Assembly (NCBI GenBank): GCA_021773075.1
Contig: JAJFKT010000026.1
Span: forward strand, 806,356 to 870,355
DNA length: 64,000 nt
DNA from: Woeseiaceae bacterium
GTDB lineage: Bacteria; Pseudomonadota; Gammaproteobacteria; Steroidobacterales; Woeseiaceae
Direction: 5' to 3'
Part shown: positions 53,555-63,270 of the stretch, piece by piece
Layout: each line of letters starts with the position of its first letter
How positions within the stretch are numbered: position 1 is the stretch's first letter
Made by a program: the position numbers and the translations under genes
Notes under the pieces: model-generated
What the model was told of the DNA's origin: nothing
Database searches by the model: none
Seen by the model: the letters and a program-made list of their open reading frames with translations, nothing else

Positions 53555-54406
53555 ATGGCCCAAAGCCCTGTATCCGATAAAAAAAATGACTCTCCGCGGC
53601 AGCTCCTTGCTGCCGACGAACCCGGTCCATTTCAAGTTCTCAACCCGTTGGCAGATTCTCCAATTCTGCTGGTATGTGATCACGCCAGTTGCAGGTTTCC
53701 CAGATCGCTTGGCGATATGGGGCTGGACCCATTCGCGCGGCGTTGCCACCTCGCCGTGGATATCGGCGCGGGCGCGCTGACCGAGAAACTGGCAGCGAGC
53801 CTCGGCGTTACAGCGGTGCTGGCACAGTACTCGAGGCTGGTGATGGATTGTAATCGCCAACTAATGGATCCGGGTGCGTATCTGCAATTCGGGGACGGTA
53901 TTTTGGTACCCGGCAACCGGAATCTGCATCAGTCTGATAAGGACCTGCGTGCCGAGGCTCTCTACTGGCCGTACCACAAAGCCGTAGACAAACAGGTACA
54001 GCGTTTGCGAAATATCGGTCCGGCCCCTGCATTTATCGCTGTGCACAGCTTTACGCCGGTCATGAACGGCGAGGCCCGTCCCTGGGAAATGGGCGTGCTG
54101 TGGGACACGGATACTCGACTACGCGATATATTTCTGGAGGGATTTACGGCGGAAGGTTATCTGGTGGGCGACAATGAACCTTACTCGGGCAAAGCGCCGC
54201 AGGACTTCACGATCGATCATCATGCCGAGGCGATCGGACTCCCGCACATTGGAATCGAGATTCGGCAGGACCTGATCGACGATGCGGCTGGCGTCGATGT
54301 CGTCGCCGACGTTATGCACGAAATCATCGAATCAATACCGGACAAAATTAATCAAACGGGGGCAGGGGACAATGGGAAACGAGCCAGCTTTCACGATAGG
54401 GGTTGA
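53555..54406 (+). CDS. N-formylglutamate amidohydrolase family protein
   Basis: 283 residues. Zinc-peptidase-like signatures: VCDHASCRFP, LAVDIGAGALTEKLA, VMDCNR, FIAVHSFTP, then DHHAEAIGLPHIGIEIRQDLI. Members remove formyl from N-formylglutamate or act on related amides. No histidine-degradation genes are near; instead it overlaps the YbdK-type ligase, so a role tied to that ligase (gamma-glutamyl-like product) is as likely. No signal peptide. Confidence 0.88.
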   Translation: MAQSPVSDKKNDSPRQLLAADEPGPFQVLNPLADSPILLVCDHASCRFPRSLGDMGLDPFARRCHLAVDIGAGALTEKLAASLGVTAVLAQYSRLVMDCNRQLMDPGAYLQFGDGILVPGNRNLHQSDKDLRAEALYWPYHKAVDKQVQRLRNIGPAPAFIAVHSFTPVMNGEARPWEMGVLWDTDTRLRDIFLEGFTAEGYLVGDNEPYSGKAPQDFTIDHHAEAIGLPHIGIEIRQDLIDDAAGVDVVADVMHEIIESIPDKINQTGAGDNGKRASFHDRG

Positions 54407-55511
54407 AGAAGAATACTTGCTCGTTGACAAAGAGACTCGTGCTCTTGTTGTCGATCTTCCAAACACCTTGATGGCCGAGGCTGAGGAAATTTGCGGGCCG
54501 CAGGTTACCTCGGAGCTGCTGCAATCGCAGATCGAGGTTGGTACCAAAGTTTGCCAGAACGTGCAGGAGGCGCGGCAGGATCTTGCCTGTCTGCGTGGCA
54601 ACGTTATCGAGGTGGCGGCCCGACATGGACTTGCGCCGATTGCGGCGTCGACACATCCGTTTTCGAAATGGACGGAGCAAAAACACACGAAAAAGGATCG
54701 TTACGACGAACTAACGCATGAAATGCAGGGCGCCGCAAGGCGTCTCGTTATATGCGGTATGCATGTTCACGTTGGCATCGAAGATGATGAACTCCGCATC
54801 GACTTGATGAATCAGCTTTCATATTTCTTACCGCACCTCCTGGCGCTCTCTTGTTCGTCACCTTTTTGGGCGGGGAGGGATACAGGTCTTAAGAGCTATC
54901 GCTTAACAATTTTTGACGCTCTGCCACGAACCGGTTTACCGGAACGATTCGCAAGTTGGGCAGAGTATGAACGGCACATCAATATTTTGATGGGCGCCGG
55001 GCTAATTGATGACTCGACACGTATCTGGTGGGATTTACGTCCGAGCGCCAAATTCCCCACGCTCGAAACACGAATCATGGATGTGTGCACTCGACTGGAC
55101 GATACGATCGCCCTCGTGTCATTGCTCGTCTGTATTTTGCGCATGCTGTACCGATTGCGTACTCGCAATCAGCGTTGGCGCATCTATACACCCATGCTAA
55201 TTCGTGAGAATCGCTGGCGAGCAATGCGTTACAGCTTCGACGAAGGAATGATTGACCTCGCCAAGGGTGTTGTCGTGCCGTTTGAGAATCTTATCGAGGA
55301 AATGCTATCGCTGGTGGCGGAAGATGCGGAAGCGCTGGGTTGCGAGAAAGAGCTGGCGGACGTACGGCAGATCCTGTCCAGGGGCACGAGCGCACATCGT
55401 CAATTGAAGGACTTTGGACTTGAGAGGGCCTCTGGGGCGAGTGTTGAGGAGGCCCTGAAGGCTGTTGTCGACACACTCATTACTGACACCGCTGATGGGC
55501 TCAATACGTAA
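54372..55511 (+). CDS. YbdK/GCS2-type carboxylate-amine ligase
   Basis: 379 residues from ATG 54372; upstream frame to 54282 lies wholly inside the previous gene. Glutamate-cysteine ligase fold with FTIGVEEEYLLVD, QIEVGTKVCQNVQEA, STHPFSKW, CGMHVHVGIED, and ETRIMDVCTR. Family members form an amide between glutamate and an amine (cysteine in E. coli YbdK, weakly). Overlaps the amidohydrolase gene by 35 bp, so the pair is translationally coupled. Confidence 0.9.
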   Translation: MGNEPAFTIGVEEEYLLVDKETRALVVDLPNTLMAEAEEICGPQVTSELLQSQIEVGTKVCQNVQEARQDLACLRGNVIEVAARHGLAPIAASTHPFSKWTEQKHTKKDRYDELTHEMQGAARRLVICGMHVHVGIEDDELRIDLMNQLSYFLPHLLALSCSSPFWAGRDTGLKSYRLTIFDALPRTGLPERFASWAEYERHINILMGAGLIDDSTRIWWDLRPSAKFPTLETRIMDVCTRLDDTIALVSLLVCILRMLYRLRTRNQRWRIYTPMLIRENRWRAMRYSFDEGMIDLAKGVVVPFENLIEEMLSLVAEDAEALGCEKELADVRQILSRGTSAHRQLKDFGLERASGASVEEALKAVVDTLITDTADGLNT

Positions 55512-55586
55512 GCTGTAAAGCACTTTGGGAGCAAGAATGCGGCACAGGTCGCATTATGTAGAGCCAGACCCCGTTAGCATGCTTGT

Positions 55587-57506
55587 ATGTCAATGCTCGC
55601 CTCATTCGTAACGCCTTTTCTGGCGATTTTTGCCGTTGCCTACGCGGGCCTGGCAGCTCGTGTTTCGCGCTCGAGTCCAGAGTATTCGAACAGCATGATT
55701 AGTTTCTTCCTGTTCCTCATCGCTGTGATGCTGGCAGGTTCGTCTTTTTCTTACGGGGCAACAGACGCAAATTATTACGGCATTGGTCGTATCTTGAGTT
55801 TCTTCGCTGCTGGCTTTATCCCAGTGGTCTTTTACAGCATTTATCGCGATTATACGGTTGGAGCACCAAATACCGTCGTGATCTTGATGCTTTGTATCGT
55901 TCCTATGGTAACGACCGGATTGGCTCTGACCAATTCAATCCACAATATTATCTGGGTCGTGAATGAAACTGGGAATGGCATCATCCACAGCAACGTAACG
56001 GATCACTATTGGTATAACCGGATTTTTGCACCGTTTACCTATGGTCTGTTTGCCTACTCCGCAGTTGCGCTACTTGGACGCTTGCCAACTATCGCGCCAG
56101 CGCATCGAAAAACAATCTTGTTGCTCCTGACCTCTGCTGCGCTGCCGTTTGCGATCAGTATCGCGAATAACTTTCTCGGTATGGGGCCACCTGAATTCCC
56201 GTTTACATCGGCAGCGCTCGCGCTTGTTTGGCCGTTCCTTGCTTACGCAAGTGTGAAGTTACGCCTGCACGAATTTAGCCCGGTCGCCTATCATACTTTA
56301 TTCGATCATGTTCGCGATCCGATATTCGTCGTCGATAATGAGCAGCGCATTTTATGTGCCAACAAGGCGGCTCAAGAAATTCTGCAGGGTGAAGAGCGCG
56401 ACCTAATCGGCCACAAGCTTTGGGAAGACTTTCCGGCAGCACGAGCGATTCTCGAACAAGCCAAAGAACTGGATCTGACACAAACGCTCAGGATGGATAC
56501 AGACGTTGTGCATGAAGTCAATGTCAGCCCGTTGATCGGTCCAAAAGGGCAGGCGCTCGGCATGGTTGTAGTGTGCCGGGATGTTACCGAGCGCCGTACG
56601 GCGCTTAGCCAACTGGCGGACAGCGAACACCTGATTCGAACTCTGATAGAGACCTCGTCAAACGGTATCTTGCGATTTGCCCGCGATGACAATGACACCG
56701 AGCGCAAATTTCGCTGTGTATTCGCAAATCGGGCTGCTGAGTCGTTTGTCGGAGAAGGCCTCGGCACCCTGGTCGGCATGCCATTGGACAAGTTGCAGCA
56801 GCTCAAGCCAGAAAGACTACAGCAGCATTTTGGCGGTAAGGAAAAAGCGACGACGCAAGTGAGCTTTGAAGTTTCTGCAGAAACCGCCCGCGGCGAAAAC
56901 TGGCTGCGTATTGTTGGTGAACCGGTTGGTGATGACTTTTCGGCGACTTTGGTTGATATCACGCAGCGCAAACGAAACGAGGACAAGATGCTGGCTGACG
57001 CATTGCGTGATCCTCTGACAGGCATACTTAATCGCCGTGGTTTTGAGCAGGAAGGCGCTGCAAGTATCGGACGCAGCAGCGTTGGTGCAGTCCTGTATCT
57101 GGATCTCAACCAATTCAAGTCCATCAATGATCGATTCGGTCATCAGGCCGGTGACGCGTTGCTCAAGGCATTTGGTCATCGGCTGGAATTTTGCCTCAGG
57201 CCCGAAGACATATTGGGCCGTCTGGGTGGCGACGAATTTGCGATCGTATTACCGGGTATCCCGATCGACGATGTCAAACGTATCGCCGAACGATTGGTAT
57301 TGACCGCGTCAGAGGCTTACATCATTCAAGGACAGGAAATTAAGTGCACGGCGAGTGTCGGAATCGCGTTGATGCCGAAGCACGGTCAAGAACTTTGGCA
57401 TCTGATAAGTATTGCGGATGGCGCAATGTATAAAGCCAAGGACATTTCCGAGGATGAAGCGGCGAACGACCGCGCAGCCTACGTTGATGCCGCTACCGCT
57501 TCCTGA
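55587..57506 (+). CDS. 7TM-PAS-GGDEF diguanylate cyclase
   Basis: 639 residues. Seven hydrophobic segments over ~1-225 form a histidine-kinase 7TM N-terminal module (YWYNRIFAPFTYGLFAYS typical). Two PAS domains (~235-345 and ~350-465) follow, then GGDEF (~475-635) with LGRLGGDEFAIVLP. An RxxD site (RPED) lies five residues before GGDEF, so product inhibition is expected. It makes c-di-GMP at the inner membrane in response to an unknown cue. There is no EAL domain. It is a likely source of the ligand for the riboswitches at 1708-1985. Confidence 0.93.
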   Translation: MSMLASFVTPFLAIFAVAYAGLAARVSRSSPEYSNSMISFFLFLIAVMLAGSSFSYGATDANYYGIGRILSFFAAGFIPVVFYSIYRDYTVGAPNTVVILMLCIVPMVTTGLALTNSIHNIIWVVNETGNGIIHSNVTDHYWYNRIFAPFTYGLFAYSAVALLGRLPTIAPAHRKTILLLLTSAALPFAISIANNFLGMGPPEFPFTSAALALVWPFLAYASVKLRLHEFSPVAYHTLFDHVRDPIFVVDNEQRILCANKAAQEILQGEERDLIGHKLWEDFPAARAILEQAKELDLTQTLRMDTDVVHEVNVSPLIGPKGQALGMVVVCRDVTERRTALSQLADSEHLIRTLIETSSNGILRFARDDNDTERKFRCVFANRAAESFVGEGLGTLVGMPLDKLQQLKPERLQQHFGGKEKATTQVSFEVSAETARGENWLRIVGEPVGDDFSATLVDITQRKRNEDKMLADALRDPLTGILNRRGFEQEGAASIGRSSVGAVLYLDLNQFKSINDRFGHQAGDALLKAFGHRLEFCLRPEDILGRLGGDEFAIVLPGIPIDDVKRIAERLVLTASEAYIIQGQEIKCTASVGIALMPKHGQELWHLISIADGAMYKAKDISEDEAANDRAAYVDAATAS

Positions 57507-57512
57507 CCCTGT

Positions 57513-58877
57513 TCAGGGTGTAGGGAAAACAAGCATTTCAAGCACTGCGGGATCCGCTGTATCGAAAGCCAGCAGGTCAATCACATCACCAAGCGCCATA
57601 TCAATGCTGATCGGCCCGGCGACAATATCTGTCTCAGCGAAATTCGTCAGGTAGAGATCGAAATTGCCGGGTGCGAAGTCAATCGCTGGATTTATGATGC
57701 GTGAAACCACACCGGATATAAACGGAAAGTTACCATCAATCGAGTCACCCCTGTTGACCACATACAGGTCGACGAATTCGAAATTGTTTGATGAAACGAA
57801 GAAGTTGAATCTGGCCGAAGTGTCAAATGATCGCTTGTCCTGAGCGATGTTGAGGGTGGAGTATTCACCGCCAGCGCCAATAGCAACAATCCGATGATTA
57901 ATGCCGGCTAAGACGTTGAAATTGGTGTCCAGCAATACCGCGGTGGTTTCGTTGGCGGGTGTGTACAGGTAGTTGTAATCACCGGCTGCGATGGGAGAAG
58001 GTGGCGTTAATTGTCGGAAGTCGTGGCCTGTCAATACGGGGGTGGTCAGAGCTACGTCGTCGTAGACGTCGGTATTGCCCATATCCTGAGCGGCGTTCAG
58101 GAACTGAACTGTCGGTGGGAATAAGGGGTTGGCGAGAGTGGCTGCGCCACCCAGTGTGTTAAGAACACGGACGACGATCGGTGAGGTATCGTTCTCGTCA
58201 CCGTCAAACGGCGAGACGATTAAGTCAGTACGCGCGACCAGCGTTGATGGCAGAGATTGATACAGGATGTCGGTCACATCGCCCGCAGTCGTAATTGTCA
58301 CGACATAGGTGCCGGTTTCGAAGTCCACTGGAGCGGTGGTGATTTCGCCAAATGCCAGAGTCGCTACTTGTTCGCCCTGCACCGGAGCGACACCCTCCAA
58401 TGCGAAGTAAACATCAATGTTTGTGGCACTCCAGGTATCGCTGGTGTGAGCGAATCGTGACTGAAAAACGGTCTCTGCTGTGTCGAATTCGCGTTCAGCG
58501 GTTTCCCACAGGGTCAGCGTCGGATTGGCGACGGTACCCGTGGCTAGCAGCGTATAATGCTGACCCGCGATAAAGTCGATGTTCCGACTGGCGATTCTTG
58601 TGAACTGGCTATCGCCTGTGAAAAGGACGTCGAAATTGAAGGTGAATTCGAGATCATCCCAGCTATCTGCTACTGACATACTCTTGTAGGCAATAGACGA
58701 TAGCTGGCGTTCCTCAATCAGGAAATTGACGGCCGGGGAGCCGGACATAGCGTTGACCGCCGAGATAGTGGCTTTACCGGTGGCCTCCGGCAAGCCCGAA
58801 TCTCCACTACAGGCTACCAGTAAGCTTGTTGCCGCCAATGCTGCAAATACTGCAATTCTTTTTATCAATTGATTCAC
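57513..58877 (-). CDS. DUF4397-containing lipoprotein
   Basis: 454 residues from GTG 58877. Lipobox LLVACSGD. Two DUF4397-like beta domains: ATISAVNAMSGSPAVNFLIEE onward and a second starting PIVVRVLNTLGGAATLANP. It overlaps the aldehyde dehydrogenase stop by four bases. DUF4397 proteins are exported and of unknown function. The convergent neighbour 55587 ends 6 bp away. Confidence 0.8.
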   Translation of the reverse strand: MNQLIKRIAVFAALAATSLLVACSGDSGLPEATGKATISAVNAMSGSPAVNFLIEERQLSSIAYKSMSVADSWDDLEFTFNFDVLFTGDSQFTRIASRNIDFIAGQHYTLLATGTVANPTLTLWETAEREFDTAETVFQSRFAHTSDTWSATNIDVYFALEGVAPVQGEQVATLAFGEITTAPVDFETGTYVVTITTAGDVTDILYQSLPSTLVARTDLIVSPFDGDENDTSPIVVRVLNTLGGAATLANPLFPPTVQFLNAAQDMGNTDVYDDVALTTPVLTGHDFRQLTPPSPIAAGDYNYLYTPANETTAVLLDTNFNVLAGINHRIVAIGAGGEYSTLNIAQDKRSFDTSARFNFFVSSNNFEFVDLYVVNRGDSIDGNFPFISGVVSRIINPAIDFAPGNFDLYLTNFAETDIVAGPISIDMALGDVIDLLAFDTADPAVLEMLVFPTP

Positions 58878-60301
58878 TTCCTGTAGCCGTAGACCGACTT
58901 CACCTCTAAAAACTCATCGATGCCGTGTGCACCCCATTCGCGCCCGTTGCCAGATTGTTTGTAACCGCCGAACGGTGCCAGTGCGTCAAGATCAGCACCG
59001 TTAATGTGCACCATGCCGGTACGCATTCTTGAGGCGACGCGTCGTGCTCGTTCGAGATCGCCTGATGATACATAGCCTGACAACCCATATGGCGTGTCAT
59101 TTGCGATTCGAATGGCATCGTCATCATCTTCATATGGAATGATCGATAGAACTGGCCCGAATATCTCCTCACGAGCGATAGTCATATCATTACTGACATC
59201 CGCAAAAACGGTTGGTTTCACGTAATAGCCAATATCGAGTCCCTCCGGGCGACCTGTACCACCTGCTGCCAGCGTCGCGCCTTCGTCGATTCCTTTTTGA
59301 ATAAGCGCCTGAATCTTGTTCCATTGCGCCTCCGAGACGACCGGGCCAACGCGTGTTCCCTTCCCACGAGGGTTGCCGACAACGGTGCTGGCGGCCACCT
59401 TCGCAGCGACTGCAGCAGCTTCGTCCATTTGAGACCTGGGAACCAGCATTCGTGACGGGGCGTCGCAGGATTGCCCGGTGTTTTGAAACATGCTTTTGGC
59501 ACCAGCTTCGACGGCAGATTCGAGATCCGCGTCGTCGAGAATAATATTCGCCGATTTGCCGCCGAGTTCCTGAGCCACTCGTTTGACACTGGGCGCCGCG
59601 TTTTGGGCGACCATTACGCCGGCCCTGGTTGACCCGGTAAACGATACCATCGCAATATTCTGGTGCTCGCTTAGTGCGGTGCCGACACCCGGGCCGTCGC
59701 CGTTTACAAGGTTGAATACGCCCGCGGGCACTCCCGCCTCGTCAAGTATCTCGGCAAAAAGGATGGCGTCAAGAGGCGCGATCTCGCTGGGTTTCAGGAC
59801 CATTGTGCAAGCGGCGGCTATGGCCGGTGCGACTTTGACCGCGATCTGGTTCATCGGCCAGTTCCACGGTGTGATTAGCCCGCAAACGCCGATCGGCTCT
59901 TTGACAACAACCGTCGTGCCAATCGAAGTTTCGAATTCGTAATTTTTCAGTGCTTTTAGCGTCGCGTCAATATGCTGTGTACCGCTGGCGGCCTGTGCGT
60001 ACCTGGCCAGACCCCACGGCGCACCCATTTCATCCATGATGGCTTCTGCGACTTCATCCGCCCGCCGGATGTATACATCGAGGATCTTTTGCAGTAATTC
60101 AACTCGATCAGCAACGCTCGTTAGTGAAAACGACTCAAATGCTCTTGCGGCAGCGGCGACCGCGATATCGACATCCGCCGCAGAGCCCAGACTGATGCGG
60201 CCGTACACTTCTTCAGTCGCTGGATTGACAACGTCCATAGGTCGGGGGTCCTGTGGGTCAACCCACTGGCCGTCGACATAAAATTGAAGTTTTTCGAGCA
60301 T
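58874..60301 (-). CDS. NAD(P)+-dependent aldehyde dehydrogenase family protein
   Basis: 475 residues. ITPWNWPMNQI (cofactor region), FTGSTRAG, catalytic Glu in QELGGKSANII and catalytic Cys in FQNTGQSCDAPSRM. The C-terminal FGGYKQSGNGREWG is typical. Oxidises an aldehyde to an acid; substrate not readable. Translated with the DUF4397 gene, an unusual partner. Confidence 0.93.
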   Translation of the reverse strand: MLEKLQFYVDGQWVDPQDPRPMDVVNPATEEVYGRISLGSAADVDIAVAAAARAFESFSLTSVADRVELLQKILDVYIRRADEVAEAIMDEMGAPWGLARYAQAASGTQHIDATLKALKNYEFETSIGTTVVVKEPIGVCGLITPWNWPMNQIAVKVAPAIAAACTMVLKPSEIAPLDAILFAEILDEAGVPAGVFNLVNGDGPGVGTALSEHQNIAMVSFTGSTRAGVMVAQNAAPSVKRVAQELGGKSANIILDDADLESAVEAGAKSMFQNTGQSCDAPSRMLVPRSQMDEAAAVAAKVAASTVVGNPRGKGTRVGPVVSEAQWNKIQALIQKGIDEGATLAAGGTGRPEGLDIGYYVKPTVFADVSNDMTIAREEIFGPVLSIIPYEDDDDAIRIANDTPYGLSGYVSSGDLERARRVASRMRTGMVHINGADLDALAPFGGYKQSGNGREWGAHGIDEFLEVKSVYGYRK

Positions 60302-60428
60302 GCCGGTCCTTCACAAATAAGCCGCGCATCATATCGTAAATCAGACCTTGCGGCTTGCTGAAAATTGGCAATTGACTAGCGGGGATGGATCAATGCGAAC
60401 GGCTGATTGTGGCTGGATTTGTGGCGTA

Positions 60429-60809
60429 TTAAATACTGAGAAACTTCTGTCGATATTCAGCCGGAGGTATGTCGTACCACGATTTGAACGCTGTGGTGAA
60501 GGTGCTGATGTTCGAGTAGCCCAACAACATGGCGATTTCGAGCGATTTCAGACGTTCGTCGGAAAGATAGTTTATGGCAAGTACCGCGCGAACTTCCTGT
60601 AACACTTTTTGGAAGCTGGTTTTCTCCGCTTTGAGCCGGCGTTGCAATGTCCGACGACTCAATTTCAGAGCCCTGCAAGCAGCATCGGCATTCGCCTCGC
60701 CACACGCCATCAGGTCAGCGAGCTTGCGTTTTAGCTCGCCTGCGATATCGTCCTGATTGTAGAGAGACTTAAGATATCTCTCTGCCTGATCTGTAAGTTG
60801 CCGATACAT
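60429..60809 (-). CDS. Short AraC-family protein (DNA-binding domain only)
   Basis: 126 residues from the ATG at 60809. It holds the two AraC helix-turn-helix motifs (ADAACRALKLSRRTLQRRLK and SLEIAMLLGYSNISTFTTAFKSW, PPAEYRQKF). The ~200-residue N-terminal sensory domain seen in family relatives with this RTLQRRL sequence is absent; upstream codons run into the divergent gene. It is either a stand-alone regulator or a truncated one. It sits upstream of the aldehyde dehydrogenase and divergent from the FadB-like gene (43 bp), so either could be its target. Confidence 0.85.
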   Translation of the reverse strand: MYRQLTDQAERYLKSLYNQDDIAGELKRKLADLMACGEANADAACRALKLSRRTLQRRLKAEKTSFQKVLQEVRAVLAINYLSDERLKSLEIAMLLGYSNISTFTTAFKSWYDIPPAEYRQKFLSI

Positions 60810-60852
60810 CGGCCCAGTATAACCCACGTAGACCCGAAAATAAGGAATCGAG

Positions 60853-62820
60853 ATGTCGTCACCCGTGAGCTATGAGCTGCAAGGAAACATTGGAGTAATA
60901 ACGCTGGATAACCCGCCCGTGAACGCGCTCTCACATGCAGTACGCCAGGGATTGCTTGATGCAATCAACGCTGCGCAGTCGGATACCTCGAGTGCGGTAG
61001 TCATCCTGTGTGAGGGGCGAACCTTTATCGCCGGAGCGGATATCTCGGAATTTGGTAAGCCTTTCAAGGAGCCGGGCTTGCCCGAACTGCTGAACATAAT
61101 CGAGGCATCGTCGAAGCTGGTTGTCGCCGCGATTCATGGAACCGCGCTCGGCGGCGGCTTTGAAACCGCGCTGGCGGCGCACTATCGATGTGCCGTGCCG
61201 TCGGCGAAAGTTGGATTTCCCGAAATCAAGCTGGGTCTGCTACCGGGTGCAGGCGGGACGCAGCGTTCGCCTCGTCTTGCAGGCGTTAAATCATCACTAG
61301 ACCTCATTACAAGCGGTGCTCCTATCTCGGCAGGGCAGGCGGCAGAGATCGGATTGGTCGACGAGATCATCGACGGAGACTTAAGCGCTGGCGCTATAGC
61401 CTGGGCCGAGAAATTAGTAGCCGACGGCGCGCCAATACGAAAAAGCAGCGAACAGTCAGTGCCGGAGTTTGACTCGTCGATATTCGATCAGTACCGGGCG
61501 ACACTGGCAAATCGGGCCCGCGGTCAAGTTGCCCCGGAACATGTTTTGACGGCAGTGGAGGCAGCGACCACGATGTCCTTCGAAGACGGTCTGGCCGTGG
61601 AACGCGAGTCATTTGTCGAATGCATGAACAGTTCGCAGTCGGTGGGAATGCGGCACATATTCTTTGCCGAGCGACAAGCTGCAAAGCTTGATGGCGTATC
61701 TAAGGACACGCCGAATCGCCCGGTTGAGAACGTGGGAATCATCGGCGGCGGAACAATGGGTGGCGGGATCGCGATGAGTTTTGCCAATGCCGGCATTCCC
61801 GTCACCATGATCGAAATCAGTGATGATGCGCTGGCGCGTGGCCTTGGCATCATTGAACGAAATTACGCAGGCAGCGTTAAGCGTGGCAAGCTCAGTGAAG
61901 AAAAGGCGGCCGCATGTCGAGCGTTGATTTCGGGATCGACGGACTACGCGGCACTAGCCGGCGTCGACCTGGTTATTGAGGCAGTGTTCGAGGATCCGGA
62001 TTTAAAGAAGAAAATATTCAAGAAATTGGATGCAGTTTGTAAGCCTGGGGCTATTCTCGCGACAAATACGTCTTACCAGGATGTTGATGCGATCGCAGCG
62101 GCTACTGGCCGGCCCGAAGACGTCGTTGGAATGCACTTTTTTAGCCCGGCTCACATCATGAAGCTGCTCGAAGTCGTGCGTGGAGAAAGGACGGCCGATG
62201 ACGTTCTTGCAACGGTCATGACCTTGGCCAAGAAAATCAGAAAGGTCGCTGTCGTGTCCGGCGTTTGCTACGGCTTTATTGGAAATCGCATGCTGCAACC
62301 CTACGGCCAGACTGCGCAATTGCTGTTGCTCGAAGGTGCGTCACCACAGCAGATTGACACAGCTATGGAGTCTTTCGGTATGGCCATGGGACCGTTACGC
62401 GTATTCGACCTCGCCGGTCTCGATGTCGGCTACAAAGCACGTGAGGCGCTGAGCGACGATGACAAAGGTGACCCGAAAACTTTTCGTGTGCCCGATTTGC
62501 TTGTGGAGGCTGGACGCCTGGGTCAAAAATCCGGCTGCGGTTTTTATTCATACGATGATAATCGCAAGCCGACACCGGATCCGCTGGTCGATGAGCTCAT
62601 AAATTCGGCGGCAGCTGATTTCGGTATCGTGAGACGCGACATTACGGATGAAGAGATCGTGGATCGACTTGTTTCAGCATTGGTTGACGAGGGGCGCAAG
62701 ATACTCGACGAGGGTATTGCACAGCGGTCCAGCGACATAGACGTTGTTTATATCTATGGCTATGGATTCCCTGCGGCGCGGGGCGGACCCATGTTCTACG
62801 CAGACAACAGGAGAGCTTAG
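60853..62820 (+). CDS. FadB-like bifunctional enoyl-CoA hydratase / 3-hydroxyacyl-CoA dehydrogenase
   Basis: 655 residues. N-terminal crotonase domain (1-~180) with oxyanion region [14 protein letters not shown] and two catalytic Glu in GGGFETALA and GFPEIKLG. Then an NAD-binding domain ([16 protein letters not shown]) and catalytic His in [17 protein letters not shown], with [10 protein letters not shown] following. It carries out two steps of beta-oxidation. No thiolase lies beside it. It is divergent from the short AraC gene and is followed without a gap by the next gene. Confidence 0.95.
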   Translation: MSSPVSYELQGNIGVITLDNPPVNALSHAVRQGLLDAINAAQSDTSSAVVILCEGRTFIAGADISEFGKPFKEPGLPELLNIIEASSKLVVAAIHGTALGGGFETALAAHYRCAVPSAKVGFPEIKLGLLPGAGGTQRSPRLAGVKSSLDLITSGAPISAGQAAEIGLVDEIIDGDLSAGAIAWAEKLVADGAPIRKSSEQSVPEFDSSIFDQYRATLANRARGQVAPEHVLTAVEAATTMSFEDGLAVERESFVECMNSSQSVGMRHIFFAERQAAKLDGVSKDTPNRPVENVGIIGGGTMGGGIAMSFANAGIPVTMIEISDDALARGLGIIERNYAGSVKRGKLSEEKAAACRALISGSTDYAALAGVDLVIEAVFEDPDLKKKIFKKLDAVCKPGAILATNTSYQDVDAIAAATGRPEDVVGMHFFSPAHIMKLLEVVRGERTADDVLATVMTLAKKIRKVAVVSGVCYGFIGNRMLQPYGQTAQLLLLEGASPQQIDTAMESFGMAMGPLRVFDLAGLDVGYKAREALSDDDKGDPKTFRVPDLLVEAGRLGQKSGCGFYSYDDNRKPTPDPLVDELINSAAADFGIVRRDITDEEIVDRLVSALVDEGRKILDEGIAQRSSDIDVVYIYGYGFPAARGGPMFYADNRRA

Positions 62821-63270
62821 ATGGAAACAGCATGGATACAGGTATTTATTTTGACGCTGGCGGAATGTGTCGCACCTGCGGGCAAGACCGTCTGTCAGGA
62901 GCAGCACTTCGAATTACAATTCCTGAGTCAGTCCGATTGTGAATACGCTTTGCAACAACTGATCGCGGCTAAGTCCGGAGCAGCGGATGTTATCGTGAAT
63001 CGTCAAAAGTCGGGCTGCGCACCATCGGCAATGCAGGCAACTACGTTCGCGAGTCTCGAATCAATCAATGAGGCGCATAAAGATACCGCTGGCTGGCGCA
63101 TGCCGGGCGAAGAAGAGGCGCGGCGAAGTACCGTGACCAAAGATCATCAGGATCGTCTCGCTGAATTGATGACCTGCGAGGAAACCAACAACGTCATGCC
63201 ATGCAAGGTCGGCGACATTATTGTGGAAGACGCGACAGGCGAGAGCGTTGAGGTTTGGAAAAAAGACTAG
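62821..63270 (+). CDS. Small hypothetical protein
   Basis: 149 residues, begins right after the previous stop. N-terminus WIQVFILTLAECVAPAGKTVC looks like a weak signal or anchor. Cysteines at about 16, 25, 40, 61, 119 and 127 could form disulfides. No motif is recognised. Its end overlaps the convergent AHSA1 gene by four bases. Confidence 0.7.
   Translation: METAWIQVFILTLAECVAPAGKTVCQEQHFELQFLSQSDCEYALQQLIAAKSGAADVIVNRQKSGCAPSAMQATTFASLESINEAHKDTAGWRMPGEEEARRSTVTKDHQDRLAELMTCEETNNVMPCKVGDIIVEDATGESVEVWKKD

Noticed and set aside
53555..55511. Histidine-utilisation pathway
   Set aside because: Only the amidohydrolase-family member is present; no hutH, hutU, hutI or hutF neighbours.
57505..57525. 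ACCCTG-TT-CAGGGT palindrome as a bidirectional terminator
   Set aside because: Loop is too tight and no T-run follows on either side.
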